Assembly (NCBI GenBank): GCA_040391785.1
Contig: JBEBXH010000005.1
Span: 1-64,000 of the forward strand
DNA from: UBA5239 sp040391785
GTDB taxonomy: Bacteria > Verrucomicrobiota > Lentisphaeria > Victivallales > Victivallaceae
DNA length: 64,000 nucleotides
Direction: 5' to 3'
The translations under genes and the position numbers were made by a program. This document shows positions 1 to 8,323 of this stretch, piece by piece. The notes beneath the pieces are model-generated. The model saw only the letters and a program-made list of their open reading frames with translations. It did not search any database and had not been told where the DNA came from. Every line of letters begins with the position of its first letter. The stretch's first letter is position 1.

Positions 1-24
1 GGTTCAGGGGCGGCAGCCTCCTGA

Positions 25-87
25 CGCGAGTCGGAAACTCGCGGATCTCCCTTTTAAAGTACTGAGGTGCAGGCCAATACGGCCTGC
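25..87. other. Two short hairpins downstream of the AraC gene
   Basis: Two perfect 7-bp inverted repeats lie here: CGCGAGT/ACTCGCG at 25-31 and 37-43, and GCAGGCC/GGCCTGC at 69-75 and 81-87. They sit 3' of the minus-strand AraC gene that ends at 139, and also 3' of whatever plus-strand gene may precede the window. Only the first is followed by a weak T run (CTCCCTTTT on the plus strand), so a terminator role is possible but not convincing. Confidence 0.35.
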
Positions 88-138
88 CGCGGGGAGCGCG
101 AGGGGGCGCGCAGCCTCCCTCGCATTCCCAAACTTGAT

Positions 139-1005
139 TCAATGTTCACTGCGAAACGCACGGGGAGAAATTCCGGTACGTTTTTTGAATTCGGCGGAAA
201 AATAGAGTTGATTGGCGTAGCCGCAGAGCTGGGCGATTTCTTTGATCGAATACCAGGGCATGGCCAGCAGCTCGCGGGCGCGGGCAATCCGCAGTTGAAT
301 CAGATATTCGATGGGCGGACAGTCGAGGTATTGATCGAAGAGCCGGTGAAGCGCGGCGCGGCTCAGACCGCTCTGTTTGCATAGTGCTTCCACGGGCAGG
401 GGCGCATCGAGATTGTCCTGCATGTAAGCCATGAGCTCGACGAGTTCGCGCGGGTATTTGCGGCTCGAATAATCGCCGGCCAGCTCCAGCAGGACCTGAT
501 AACTCAGCGCGGCGGCGGTCTGGCTGCGCCCCGGTGCGTTGCTCTTGCAGACGTCGCGGGCGCGGTCGATGAGCTCCCGCAGGACGTCCGGGCGCGAAAC
601 CTTGATTACGTCCGCGCGGTCCAGCCCGAGCTGACGAAGCATGGATTCCAGCGCGGTACCGCTCATGATCATGGTCTTTTTTTCCGCTTTGGCGGAAGTG
701 GATATTTCGTTGTTCGCGTTCCGGTGGACCAGAAATACTTCGCCGGGCGCCACGTCGTATTGACGTCCGTTCTGGCTGAAATGAAAAACGCCGTTCTGCA
801 CGAACTCCACGGCAAAGGTATTGGAATTGGTGCGCTTGCGGCGGCACCCGCCCACCCATTCGTCGTCGCCGGCGGAACTCAGGCGGAGCGGATAGTCCGG
901 CGACGGCTCCGGACAGAGGCTGAATTTGTGCAGGGGGTATGGCCCGACGTTGCAGCCGGTGAGATTGGATGACGCATGTTGCCGATTGGTCGCTCGCTTG
1001 TTCAT
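139..1005 (-). CDS. AraC-family transcriptional regulator
   Basis: A 288-residue regulator with an N-terminal cupin-like sensor region (about residues 45-110, with a PGEVFLVHRNANNE segment) and a C-terminal double helix-turn-helix AraC domain (about 190-288; LCKQSGLSRAALHRLFDQYL, then IKEIAQLCGYANQLYFSAEFKKRTGISPRAFR). Such proteins usually bind a sugar and activate nearby catabolic genes. The start at 1005 is chosen because AGGCGG lies just upstream; the frame stays open to 1164, but that stretch is low-complexity repeat. It diverges from the LacI gene of cassette 1, so the cassette is the obvious target. The ligand is unknown. Confidence 0.88.
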   Translation of the reverse strand: MNKRATNRQHASSNLTGCNVGPYPLHKFSLCPEPSPDYPLRLSSAGDDEWVGGCRRKRTNSNTFAVEFVQNGVFHFSQNGRQYDVAPGEVFLVHRNANNEISTSAKAEKKTMIMSGTALESMLRQLGLDRADVIKVSRPDVLRELIDRARDVCKSNAPGRSQTAAALSYQVLLELAGDYSSRKYPRELVELMAYMQDNLDAPLPVEALCKQSGLSRAALHRLFDQYLDCPPIEYLIQLRIARARELLAMPWYSIKEIAQLCGYANQLYFSAEFKKRTGISPRAFRSEH

Positions 1006-1050
1006 GCCGCCTAAGATAACCCTTTCCCGGACAACATGCAAATAAAAGAA

Positions 1051-1200
1051 ACCACGGAAGACTATTTTTATGTCCACGAAATACACGAAAATACACGAAA
1101 ATGACCGCCCGTTCCGGACGCTCATGGGAATTTCTTTGTCCACAAAACATATAAAATAGCACAAAAGAATTTTTCCGTGATTTCCGTGGTTAAAAAAATT
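1051..1200. repeat. Intergenic CACGGAA/CACGAAA repeat element, copy 1
   Basis: An AT-rich low-complexity block bounded by a perfect 9-bp inverted repeat, ACCACGGAA (1051-1059) and TTCCGTGGT (1182-1190). Inside are near-tandem CACGAAAATA units (about 1075-1101) and, further on, CACAAAA units. It ends in GGTTAAAAAAATT. A related block at 52941-53080 sits in the same position, between a divergent AraC and LacI pair. Similar blocks occur between genes in other bacteria, from general recollection; nothing here suggests coding. Confidence 0.7.
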
Positions 1201-1227
1201 TTCAGACGAAATCCTGAAATGGGGCTA

Positions 1228-1256
1228 TTGACAAATCGGCGGAACGGGATTATAAT
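1228..1256 (+). promoter_or_regulatory. Sigma-70-like promoter of cassette 1
   Basis: Consensus boxes TTGACA (1228-1233) and TATAAT (1251-1256) with a 17-bp spacer. GGGGCTA lies immediately upstream of the -35 box, and GGGGCTATTGACA recurs exactly at the cassette 5 promoter. The expected transcription start near 1263 falls on the palindrome at 1261-1280. Confidence 0.85.
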
Positions 1257-1260
1257 ATAG

Positions 1261-1280
1261 TTGTGCAATCGATTACGCAA
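1261..1280 (+). promoter_or_regulatory. LacI-type operator palindrome
   Basis: TTGTGCAATCGATTACGCAA is a 20-bp palindrome with 16 of 20 positions symmetric and a central AATCGATT. It begins five bases after the -10 box and ends 11 bp before the LacI start codon, the classic place for an autorepressor operator. Binding by the LacI protein encoded at 1292 is inferred. Confidence 0.65.
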
Positions 1281-1291
1281 GGTATTTTATC

Positions 1292-2347
1292 ATGGCTGCA
1301 AATCATAAAAATATTCGTGTTACGGGGGCGGTGATCGCGGAACAGCTCGGCATTACGCCGGCGACCGTCAGTCGGGCGCTTGCCGGCAACCCGCGGATCT
1401 CGGCCGCCATGCGGCAGAAGGTCAGCGAAGCCGCCCGGGAACTCGGATATGTCTCCAACGCCACCGCCCGGACCCTGGTCAAGGGTCACAGCAACATCGT
1501 TGGCATACTCTCCGGCGGGCTGCATGTGGAGCGTACCGCGTTGGAGTTGATCGCGCTGGACGCCGAGTTGCGCAAGCACGGTTTCCTGCCGTTCATACTG
1601 TATACGCGCAGCGAAACCGAGTGCATCATCGAAAGCGCCCGGCGGCTGATCGAACAGGGCGTGGACGGTTTGCTGATTATCGGTTGCGACGCGGATACGC
1701 TTCGGGAACGGCAGTTTCAGGCGTTGACCCAGCTTCTGCCGACGGTGTTCGTCGACTCGCCTCTGGCAGGGCACAAGGTCAATATGGTCGTCAATGATTA
1801 TCTGCCCGCGTACCGGGAAGCCGGCGAAATCCTCGCGGCGCGGAACTGCCGCCGCATTCACGCCGTGCTCAAGTGGAATTTTAAACCGCATCATTCCGAT
1901 CTGCACGATTCGCGTTACGACGGTATTATCGCGCTGCTGAAGGCTGCCGGATGTGAGGAAAATCTGCATCATCAACCGGCCATCGGCCCCTCGGTGCTTC
2001 ACGATACGACCGGTTTGAACCGGAAATACGTCGCTATGATCAACCGTGTGCTGGACGATGATCCGGAGTGCGACGCGATTATCTGTAATGACGACGACCT
2101 GGCCATCAGCACGCTGAACATCCTGCAGAAACGCGGCCGAAGCGTCCCCGATGACGTCGCCGTGCTCGGTTTCAGCAATACTCAATTGTGCGAATTTGTC
2201 GAACCCCGCCTCTCCAGCATCGGGCAGCAGCCGCTGCTGGTGGCGGAAAAAACCGTCGGGCGGCTGCTCGAACTGATCGAAAACCCGGATTCCGAGCCCC
2301 GCAATATTTATGTACCCGGAAAATTAATCAACCGTCAAACACTTTAA
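1292..2347 (+). CDS. LacI-family transcriptional regulator (cassette 1)
   Basis: A 351-residue repressor: N-terminal LacI helix-turn-helix (about residues 10-60; ITPATVSRALAGNPRISAAMRQKV) and a periplasmic-binding-protein-like sensor domain (about 67-345; NIVGILSGG, DGLLIIGCDAD, DAIICNDDDLAISTLNIL). AAGG lies 9 bases before the ATG. It is the first gene of an apparent four-gene operon with pseudopilin, DUF4838 protein and GH35 enzyme, and it has a strong promoter and an operator-like palindrome just upstream, so autoregulated control by a galactoside-type sugar is likely. The effector is unknown. Confidence 0.92.
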   Translation: MAANHKNIRVTGAVIAEQLGITPATVSRALAGNPRISAAMRQKVSEAARELGYVSNATARTLVKGHSNIVGILSGGLHVERTALELIALDAELRKHGFLPFILYTRSETECIIESARRLIEQGVDGLLIIGCDADTLRERQFQALTQLLPTVFVDSPLAGHKVNMVVNDYLPAYREAGEILAARNCRRIHAVLKWNFKPHHSDLHDSRYDGIIALLKAAGCEENLHHQPAIGPSVLHDTTGLNRKYVAMINRVLDDDPECDAIICNDDDLAISTLNILQKRGRSVPDDVAVLGFSNTQLCEFVEPRLSSIGQQPLLVAEKTVGRLLELIENPDSEPRNIYVPGKLINRQTL

Positions 2348-2366
2348 ACATATGGAGATGTATGCT

Positions 2367-3092
2367 ATGAAAAAAACAGGAAGAACAATTTTCACACTCA
2401 TTGAATTGCTGGTCGTTATCGCGATCATCGCCATTCTGGCGGCAATGCTGCTGCCGGCGCTGAACAAGGCCAGGGCGCGGGCCAAGCTAAGTATCTGCAA
2501 TGCCAATCTCAAGCAGATCGGTTCCGGGTTCGCGCTTTATGCCTCGGACTGGGACGGTTTCCTGCCCTTCGAAACGGATGCCTGGAACCGGACCGCCTGC
2601 CGGTATTACCTCAAAAACGGCGGGAAATTCCGCACCATCGGAGAGTTATTCAACCAGGACTATGTCACGGTCGGTGTTTTCTCCTGCCCGGACGATCCAT
2701 TTGACGCCAGGAAGGATTATCCATCCATCAAGATCGCAACCTCTTCATTCTACACTGGTTACGGTATGCGCAACGGTAACGGCTCGATGGGCGCCAAGCT
2801 TTATCTGCGGTTGAAAGACGGCGACAGCAGAAATTCGATCGTCGCGGACAATTTATCGCAGGTCAACTACCTCGCAACTTTTCCCATCGCCAAAACCCGG
2901 CTCGATCATAGCGGCAATAAATTTTCCGCCTGGCACTATGATTCATATAATGTGTTGTTTTTCGACGGGCACACGCAGAATTTGACCTATAACAACCAGA
3001 TGCTGCAAAGCGGAACAACCGCGGCAGCCTACAGTAGCTATCCGGGCGCTTTCTGGACCTATATCGGCCTGCAGACCGGCGAAACCTTGTAA
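2367..3092 (+). CDS. Type II/IV pseudopilin-like protein, H-x9-DG type (cassette 1)
   Basis: A 241-residue protein with a prepilin N-terminus: a short basic leader MKKTGRTI, then FTLIELLVVIAIIAILAAM with the conserved Glu at +5. The residue before Phe is Ile, not the usual Gly. A soluble domain follows, ending in a processing-associated motif His-x9-Asp-Gly-His (H-YDSYNVLFF-DGH). The ATG at 2367 follows GGAG by the right distance; an upstream in-frame ATG at 2352 overlaps that site. It lies 19 bp after the LacI stop and 27 bp before the DUF4838 gene. One of five such genes here. Predicted inner-membrane anchored, periplasm-facing; partner unknown. Confidence 0.88.
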   Translation: MKKTGRTIFTLIELLVVIAIIAILAAMLLPALNKARARAKLSICNANLKQIGSGFALYASDWDGFLPFETDAWNRTACRYYLKNGGKFRTIGELFNQDYVTVGVFSCPDDPFDARKDYPSIKIATSSFYTGYGMRNGNGSMGAKLYLRLKDGDSRNSIVADNLSQVNYLATFPIAKTRLDHSGNKFSAWHYDSYNVLFFDGHTQNLTYNNQMLQSGTTAAAYSSYPGAFWTYIGLQTGETL

Positions 3093-3119
3093 CCTTCAAT
3101 AAACAGGATATATTTATTC

Positions 3120-5498
3120 ATGAAGAAAATAGTTTTACTCATTCTCGCTGTCGTGGCGGGCGCAATTCATCTGGCCGGTTTCGAAGTCGTCAAAGACGGC
3201 AAACTTCAGCTTGACGGCATCGTCATGGCCGGCAAGGCGACTTCGTCGGAGAAAAGAGCCGCCGAAGAGCTGGTTTATTATTTTGAGAAGTCCACCGGCG
3301 CCAAGCTCCCGGTCATTACCGGCCAGGCGAAGCCGAACGGCAAATACATTTATCTGGGCGCCAAGGATGACTTCGGCTACAATCACGGCCGGATCATCAT
3401 CACCGCCGGCAATATTTACCTCGCCGGCAATGACGGCACCCGCGATTACCTTGCCAGCAACAACAGCACCGGAACGCTGTTCGCCGCCTACGAATTTCTG
3501 GAAAAATACCTCGGCGTCCGCTGGCTGTGGCCCGGCGAACTCGGCGAGGTGGCGCCCGTGCACAAAAATCTGGACCTCGCTGACGTCCGGCTCGAGGTCA
3601 AGCCGAAAACCGCCTCCAGCCTCTGGCGCGCCGCTCACGGCATGAGGTCCGGCTGGCGCAACCCGGATAACCGGCTGAAATTTGCTCATGAACAGGATAT
3701 CTGGCTGAAGCGCCACCGTTTCAGCTGCAACTATACCGATTTCCAGCTGGGCCACGCGTTCATCGATTATTTCGACCGCTACGGCAAGGAGCACCCGGAA
3801 TATTTCAGTCTGTTGCCGGACGGCACTCGCCGTTCCAATCCATACAACTGGGGCAAGGGCGATCCGAAATTCATCAGCCTGTGCGTAACGGAACCCGGCC
3901 TGATCCGGACGATCGTCGATAACTGGAAAAATGCCAATCCCCGCCCGAAAACCCTCAACCTTAACGAAAACGACACCGGCGGCGAATGCGTCTGTCCGAA
4001 CTGCCTGGCCGCCGACCACTCTCCGGTACCTGCCGAAACCCGCTTCGCCAAAGCCAAAGAGCGGTTCGACAAAAAAGACAACTATTGGCCCGATGAACTC
4101 GGTTCCGTTTCCGACCGCTACTGCCGGTTCTATTTGGAGGCCCAGAAGGAAGCGGACAAGATCGACCCCAACCACCGCATCATGGGCCTGATTTATGCCA
4201 ACTACAGCAAGCCGCCGACCGACAAGATCAAGCTCAACGAGCGCATCACGCTGCGGTTCTGCCCGCCTTTCATGTACCCGTGGACCGACAAGAAAATTCA
4301 GGAGTACAAAGAGATTTACAGCGGCTGGGCCAACACCGGCGCCATGCTGATGTTCCGCCCGAACTTCACATTGGACGGCAGTTATTTCCCGGTTCAATAT
4401 CAGGATGTGTTTTATGAACTGTACACCTTTTCCACCCCGAACATGGTGGCGGTGGACATGGACAGCCTGACCGGGAATTATTCGGTGCAGGGTTTGGTGA
4501 ATTACGTGATCGCCAATCTGAATCACGACCGCGAGACCTCGTTGAATGAGCTGAAAGACACGTTTTGTTCCGCGTTTGGCGCGGCCAAACCGCAGGTTAA
4601 GGAATACATCGACTATCTGACCGAAGTCAGCATGAATGCGAAATTCAAGCTGGACAGCGAGGGACGGCCGGAAGGCGGAGCGCTGTATCTGAATTTGTTT
4701 CTGGTGGCCGATACCGTATTTACACCGGAGGTCATGGCGAAATGTTGGGCGCTGCTGAACGCGGCGGGCAATGCGCCGGGTCTCGATCCGGTCGCCGCCA
4801 AGCGGGTGGAGTTCCTCAAATCCGGGCTGAAAAATGTCGAAATGACTATGGCCGCGCAGGCCGAATTCCGCAAGTTCAAGGCCAAGGCCCCGATCGACGC
4901 CTTCGCCAAAGCTGTGCAGGAACTGGATGATTTCCGGGCTTCGATCGAGGAGACCGGTGCGCTGAACATGGGCAATATCCGGATGCTCGAGGACCGTCAC
5001 TGGCCGTCGCGTTCGCGGCTGTATCTGGTCGGGGCCGACCGGACGGAACTGACCGGCTGGAAAATCCTCTTTGACCCGGAAAACAAAGGGTTGAAAGAGA
5101 AATGGTTCCAGCCTGAGTTCGATATTTCGCTGGCGCGGGACATCAAGACCAACGCCCAGGGCAAAAAGGAAATCACCGAGCTCCGCAAGCAGGCCGCCGA
5201 GAAATCCCCCGACACCGTCTGGTACTACAACCGGCTCGACAAGGTGAAACCCGCGGACGGTAAAAAGCTCAAGCTGATGTTTCAGGCCATCTACGGCAAC
5301 GCCCGGGTTTACCTGAACGGCAAACAGATTTTCGCCCGGAGCGTCACCGGGGACCGCTACTTCTGGAAGGACCCGATCCTGTTCGACATCCCCGAAGGAC
5401 TTATGAAGCCGGAAGGCAATTTGCTGGTGGTCCGCACCGACTACGGCACGGATATTTCGGGCATCTGGGCGCCGGTCAATGTGATTTACAACCAATAA
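3120..5498 (+). CDS. DUF4838-type glycan-active protein, probable glycoside hydrolase (cassette 1)
   Basis: A 792-residue exported protein with a signal peptide (MKKIVLLILAVVAGAIHLAG). Residues about 40-120 resemble the N-terminal domain of GH67 alpha-glucuronidases and GH20 hexosaminidases (EKRAAEELVYYFEKSTGAKLPVI, then KYIYLG). The middle carries the DUF4838-type segment with NENDTGGECVCPNC, a Cys-x-Cys-x2-Cys motif, followed by a barrel-like region. The C-terminal 130 residues look like a beta-sandwich (VYLNGKQIFARSV), as in GH2-type jelly rolls. It is followed 12 bp later by a GH35 enzyme, so a galactose- or uronate-containing glycan is plausible. Substrate and catalytic residues are not established. 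Confidence 0.82.
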   Translation: MKKIVLLILAVVAGAIHLAGFEVVKDGKLQLDGIVMAGKATSSEKRAAEELVYYFEKSTGAKLPVITGQAKPNGKYIYLGAKDDFGYNHGRIIITAGNIYLAGNDGTRDYLASNNSTGTLFAAYEFLEKYLGVRWLWPGELGEVAPVHKNLDLADVRLEVKPKTASSLWRAAHGMRSGWRNPDNRLKFAHEQDIWLKRHRFSCNYTDFQLGHAFIDYFDRYGKEHPEYFSLLPDGTRRSNPYNWGKGDPKFISLCVTEPGLIRTIVDNWKNANPRPKTLNLNENDTGGECVCPNCLAADHSPVPAETRFAKAKERFDKKDNYWPDELGSVSDRYCRFYLEAQKEADKIDPNHRIMGLIYANYSKPPTDKIKLNERITLRFCPPFMYPWTDKKIQEYKEIYSGWANTGAMLMFRPNFTLDGSYFPVQYQDVFYELYTFSTPNMVAVDMDSLTGNYSVQGLVNYVIANLNHDRETSLNELKDTFCSAFGAAKPQVKEYIDYLTEVSMNAKFKLDSEGRPEGGALYLNLFLVADTVFTPEVMAKCWALLNAAGNAPGLDPVAAKRVEFLKSGLKNVEMTMAAQAEFRKFKAKAPIDAFAKAVQELDDFRASIEETGALNMGNIRMLEDRHWPSRSRLYLVGADRTELTGWKILFDPENKGLKEKWFQPEFDISLARDIKTNAQGKKEITELRKQAAEKSPDTVWYYNRLDKVKPADGKKLKLMFQAIYGNARVYLNGKQIFARSVTGDRYFWKDPILFDIPEGLMKPEGNLLVVRTDYGTDISGIWAPVNVIYNQ

Positions 5499-5510
5499 TT
5501 GGAGTTATGA

Positions 5511-7277
5511 ATGAGCGAATTTGAGATCAATGGCGGTCAGGTCCTGTTGGACGGCCGCCCGTTCCGTATCCTTTCCGGGGCCATGCATTATTTCCGGGTC
5601 CACCCGGAGCTGTGGCGCGACCGCATGCTGAAAATGAGGGCCATGGGGCTGAATACGCTGGAAACTTACGTGGCGTGGAACCTGCACGAGCCCCAGCCCG
5701 GCGTTTTCAACTTCGACGGTTTTGCCGATATCGAAAAATTCGTCGGACTGGCCGGTGAACTCGGTTTCAAGGTGATCGTGCGTCCCGGGCCGTACATTTG
5801 CGCGGAATGGGATTTTGGCGGGCTCCCGGCGTGGCTGTCGGTCATCCCCGGCATCCGGCTGCGCTGCGACAACGCGCCGTATCTGGACGCCGTGCGGCGC
5901 TTTTATGATGAGCTGCTGCCGCGTTTGCGGAAGTTCGCGGGCGGGTCGTTTATCGCCATTCAGGTGGAGAACGAATACGGCAGTTACGGCACCGACAAGG
6001 AGTACCTCCGCAAACTCTCGGAAATGATCAAAATGCATCTGCCCGACACGTTGCAGTTCACCTCCGACGGGCCGCGGAATTTGTGTTTCCACGGCGGCAC
6101 GCTGCCGCAGCTCTGGGCCACCGCCAACTTCGGTAGCGACCCCGATACCGCGTTTGCCAAGGTCCGCGAACTGCGCCCGGATACCCCGCTGATGTGCTGC
6201 GAATTCTGGAACGGCTGGTTCGATCACTGGTCGGAGGAGCACCACACCCGCGCCGCCGACGAAGCGACCAATGCGCTGAGGGGCATTCTGGAAGAAGGCG
6301 GCCATATCAATCTTTATATGGCGCACGGCGGCACCAATTTCGGCTTTTTCAACGGCGCCAACCGCCCCGCATACAACAATTACCAGCCCACCGTGAGCAG
6401 TTATGACGACGACGCCCCGATCAACGAAAACGGCGACGTTACCGAAAAATACCTCAAATTCCGCGCCCTGCTGGCCGAATTCGGCGGCGAAACCGGTCCC
6501 GTGCCGCCCCCGGTGCGCAAAATCGCCTACGGCAAAGTCGAGCTGACCCATCAGGCCGACCTGCTGGAAAACCTCGACCGCATTTCCACGCGCCACACCT
6601 CGCCGTGCCCGGTCTGCATGGAGCATCTCGGCCAGAATTTCGGCTTCATCCTCTACCGGACGCGCCTGCAGGGGCCGCTCAAGGAAGCGAACCTCATCGT
6701 GCAGGAACCGCGCGACCGCGCCCAGGTATTCATGGACGGACAGGAAATCGCGGTCATGTACTGCAACGACGAAAAACGCGAAGTCCCCGTCAGCATTCCC
6801 GAGTCCGGGTCCACGCTGGAGATTCTGGTGGAAAACATGGGCCGCACCAATTACGGCCCGTACCTTGAGGACAGCCTGAAAGGGATCAGCACCGGCGTCC
6901 GCCTCGACAATCAGTTTCAATTCGGCTGGGAAATTTACCCGCTGCCGCTGGAGAATCTCGACGGCTTGCAGTATACGGCGGTGGGCCCGGAACTCCCGGA
7001 GAACCGCCCCACGTTTTACCGGGGTGAATTCACCGTCGACGACCCTGCCGATACTTTCCTGAAAGTACACGGCACAAAGGGTATCTGCTGGCTCAACGGC
7101 TTCAACCTCGGGCGCTACTGGAACATCGGCCCGCAGAATACGCTGTATATTCCAGCGCCGCTGCTGAAGAAAGGGAAAAACCGCCTCGAAGTGCTGGAAC
7201 TCCACCACCTCGGCGCACCGTTCGCGGAGCTCACGGACACCCCCGAACTCTCAAAACACGGCGACTACCAGAAGTAG
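5511..7277 (+). CDS. GH35 beta-galactosidase, cytoplasmic (cassette 1)
   Basis: A 588-residue glycoside hydrolase family 35 enzyme that removes terminal beta-galactose. Visible family landmarks are GPYICAEWDFGGLPAWL near residue 90, the acid/base Glu in IAIQVENEYGSYG near 153, and the likely nucleophile Glu in MCCEFWNGWFDHW near 230, followed by AHGGTNFGFFNGAN. The last 200 residues form the expected beta-sandwich domains (GICWLNGFNLGRYWNIGPQNTLYIP). There is no signal peptide, unlike the gene before it, so it should act on imported oligosaccharides. GGAG precedes the ATG. It closes the cassette 1 operon. Confidence 0.93.
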   Translation: MSEFEINGGQVLLDGRPFRILSGAMHYFRVHPELWRDRMLKMRAMGLNTLETYVAWNLHEPQPGVFNFDGFADIEKFVGLAGELGFKVIVRPGPYICAEWDFGGLPAWLSVIPGIRLRCDNAPYLDAVRRFYDELLPRLRKFAGGSFIAIQVENEYGSYGTDKEYLRKLSEMIKMHLPDTLQFTSDGPRNLCFHGGTLPQLWATANFGSDPDTAFAKVRELRPDTPLMCCEFWNGWFDHWSEEHHTRAADEATNALRGILEEGGHINLYMAHGGTNFGFFNGANRPAYNNYQPTVSSYDDDAPINENGDVTEKYLKFRALLAEFGGETGPVPPPVRKIAYGKVELTHQADLLENLDRISTRHTSPCPVCMEHLGQNFGFILYRTRLQGPLKEANLIVQEPRDRAQVFMDGQEIAVMYCNDEKREVPVSIPESGSTLEILVENMGRTNYGPYLEDSLKGISTGVRLDNQFQFGWEIYPLPLENLDGLQYTAVGPELPENRPTFYRGEFTVDDPADTFLKVHGTKGICWLNGFNLGRYWNIGPQNTLYIPAPLLKKGKNRLEVLELHHLGAPFAELTDTPELSKHGDYQK

Positions 7278-7329
7278 AATCTGCGAACCTGACCTGTCCG
7301 ACTTTTGCGGCGAAAAAATCTTACCCCGG

Positions 7330-7358
7330 TTGAACTTTGCCGGATGCGCTTTTATATT
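7330..7358 (+). promoter_or_regulatory. Promoter of the tag gene
   Basis: TTGAAC (7330-7335) and TATATT (7353-7358) with a 17-bp spacer, about 27 bp before the Tag start codon. It lacks the G run seen upstream of the cassette promoters. Confidence 0.7.
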
Positions 7359-7384
7359 GGTCTCACAGTTTCAAAGGAGATCAG

Positions 7385-7957
7385 ATGAAAAAGAAAAGCG
7401 ATCCGGTAAAGCGTTGTCCGTGGTGTGGCGACGACCCGCTTTATGTGAAGTATCATGACGAAGAATGGGGCAAGGAAGTCACCGACGACAACAAGATGTT
7501 CGAATTCCTGATTCTGGAAGGTGCGCAGGCCGGTCTGAGCTGGATCACCATCCTGAAACGGCGCGAAAACTACCGCAAGGCTTACGCCGGTTTCGACCCG
7601 GTGAAGGTCGCGAAGTTCGGCGAAAAGGATGTCGAGCGCATGATGCAGGACCCCGGCATTATCCGCAACCGCAACAAGGTCGTGTCGTCCATTTCCAATG
7701 CGAAATTGTTCCTGGAGCTCCAGAAGGAATTCGGCAGTTTCTGCAATTACCTGAAAACATTTCTGCCGGACGGCAAGATCGTGGTCAACCACTGGAAAAC
7801 CATGAGCGAGGCCCCCGCCACCAGTCCGGTGTCTGACGCCATCAGCAAGGACATGAAAAAGCGCGGCTTCAAATTTTTCGGTTCGACGATCTGTTATTCG
7901 CACCTGCAGGCCTGCGGCTATGTGAACGACCACATCGCGGACTGCAGCTTCCGTTGA
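7385..7957 (+). CDS. tag: DNA-3-methyladenine glycosylase I
   Basis: A 190-residue base-excision repair enzyme that cleaves 3-methyladenine from alkylated DNA. It matches Tag along its whole length: RCPWCGDDPLYVKYHDEEWG at the N-terminus with the zinc-binding Cys and His, FEFLILEGAQAGLSWITIL (helix-hairpin-helix region), and the C-terminal YSHLQACGYVNDHIADC with the remaining zinc ligands. GGAG lies 7 bases before the chosen ATG, and a good promoter lies just ahead of it. It stands alone between cassette 1 and the phosphate transporter, and is a housekeeping gene. Confidence 0.95.
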   Translation: MKKKSDPVKRCPWCGDDPLYVKYHDEEWGKEVTDDNKMFEFLILEGAQAGLSWITILKRRENYRKAYAGFDPVKVAKFGEKDVERMMQDPGIIRNRNKVVSSISNAKLFLELQKEFGSFCNYLKTFLPDGKIVVNHWKTMSEAPATSPVSDAISKDMKKRGFKFFGSTICYSHLQACGYVNDHIADCSFR

Positions 7958-8323
7958 GCCGATAAATCAAATACATAAATGATTGTCTATCATTAAGTCT
8001 TTCCGGTTTACAATATTGGTTGGAAATCGCCGGGCATGCGGCAGGCGGTACTACTGCATAAACTCGACAGTAAAATGGCTCTTCGGCAGCCTTGATGGCG
8101 GACTACTTCCCATTTTATAAGGTATACTTCTCTTCTCCGGAATCGCTCGCGCCGGATGTATCGCATTGAGCTTAATTTTGTGAACCGGCAAACAGGATTG
8201 TGCGATTGTGAATTCATTAGTAGTGTGTTAGAATTTCATTAGAAGTCTAAATTCCCTGTTGCCTTATAAGGTTTTTGGTGTTAAATTAGTAAAATAGTAA
8301 ATGAGTTAACAGGTGATAACGAT
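7958..8323 (+). other. 366-bp intergenic region before the Na/Pi symporter
   Basis: No credible gene is visible in this AT-rich gap. It contains an imperfect direct repeat, GAATTCATTAGTAGT (8210-8224) and GAATTTCATTAGAAGT (8231-8246), whose centres are about 21 bp apart, close to two helical turns. Such spacing is typical of response-regulator sites, and the downstream gene is a phosphate transporter, but the repeat does not match a Pho box known to me. No clear -35/-10 pair was found. Confidence 0.4.

Noticed and set aside
1014..1041. Promoter for the AraC gene at 139-1005 (TTGCAT, 16 bp, TTATCT on the minus strand)
   Set aside because: The implied transcription start would fall right at the ATG, leaving no room for the ribosome-binding site.
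146..1162. A second long frame on the same strand as the AraC gene
   Set aside because: It overlaps the AraC domain in another frame and encodes low-complexity basic sequence without motifs.
3135..5495. Long open frame opposite the DUF4838 gene, and similar ones opposite the GH35, Na/Pi, Lol, LptD and RND genes
   Set aside because: They are antisense shadows in GC-rich codons, with biased arginine/glycine/valine composition, no ribosome-binding sites and no recognisable domains.
7958..8323. Pho box, riboswitch or small gene before the phosphate symporter
   Set aside because: Only one TTAACA-like element, no conserved riboswitch features known to me, and no frame with a credible start and composition.
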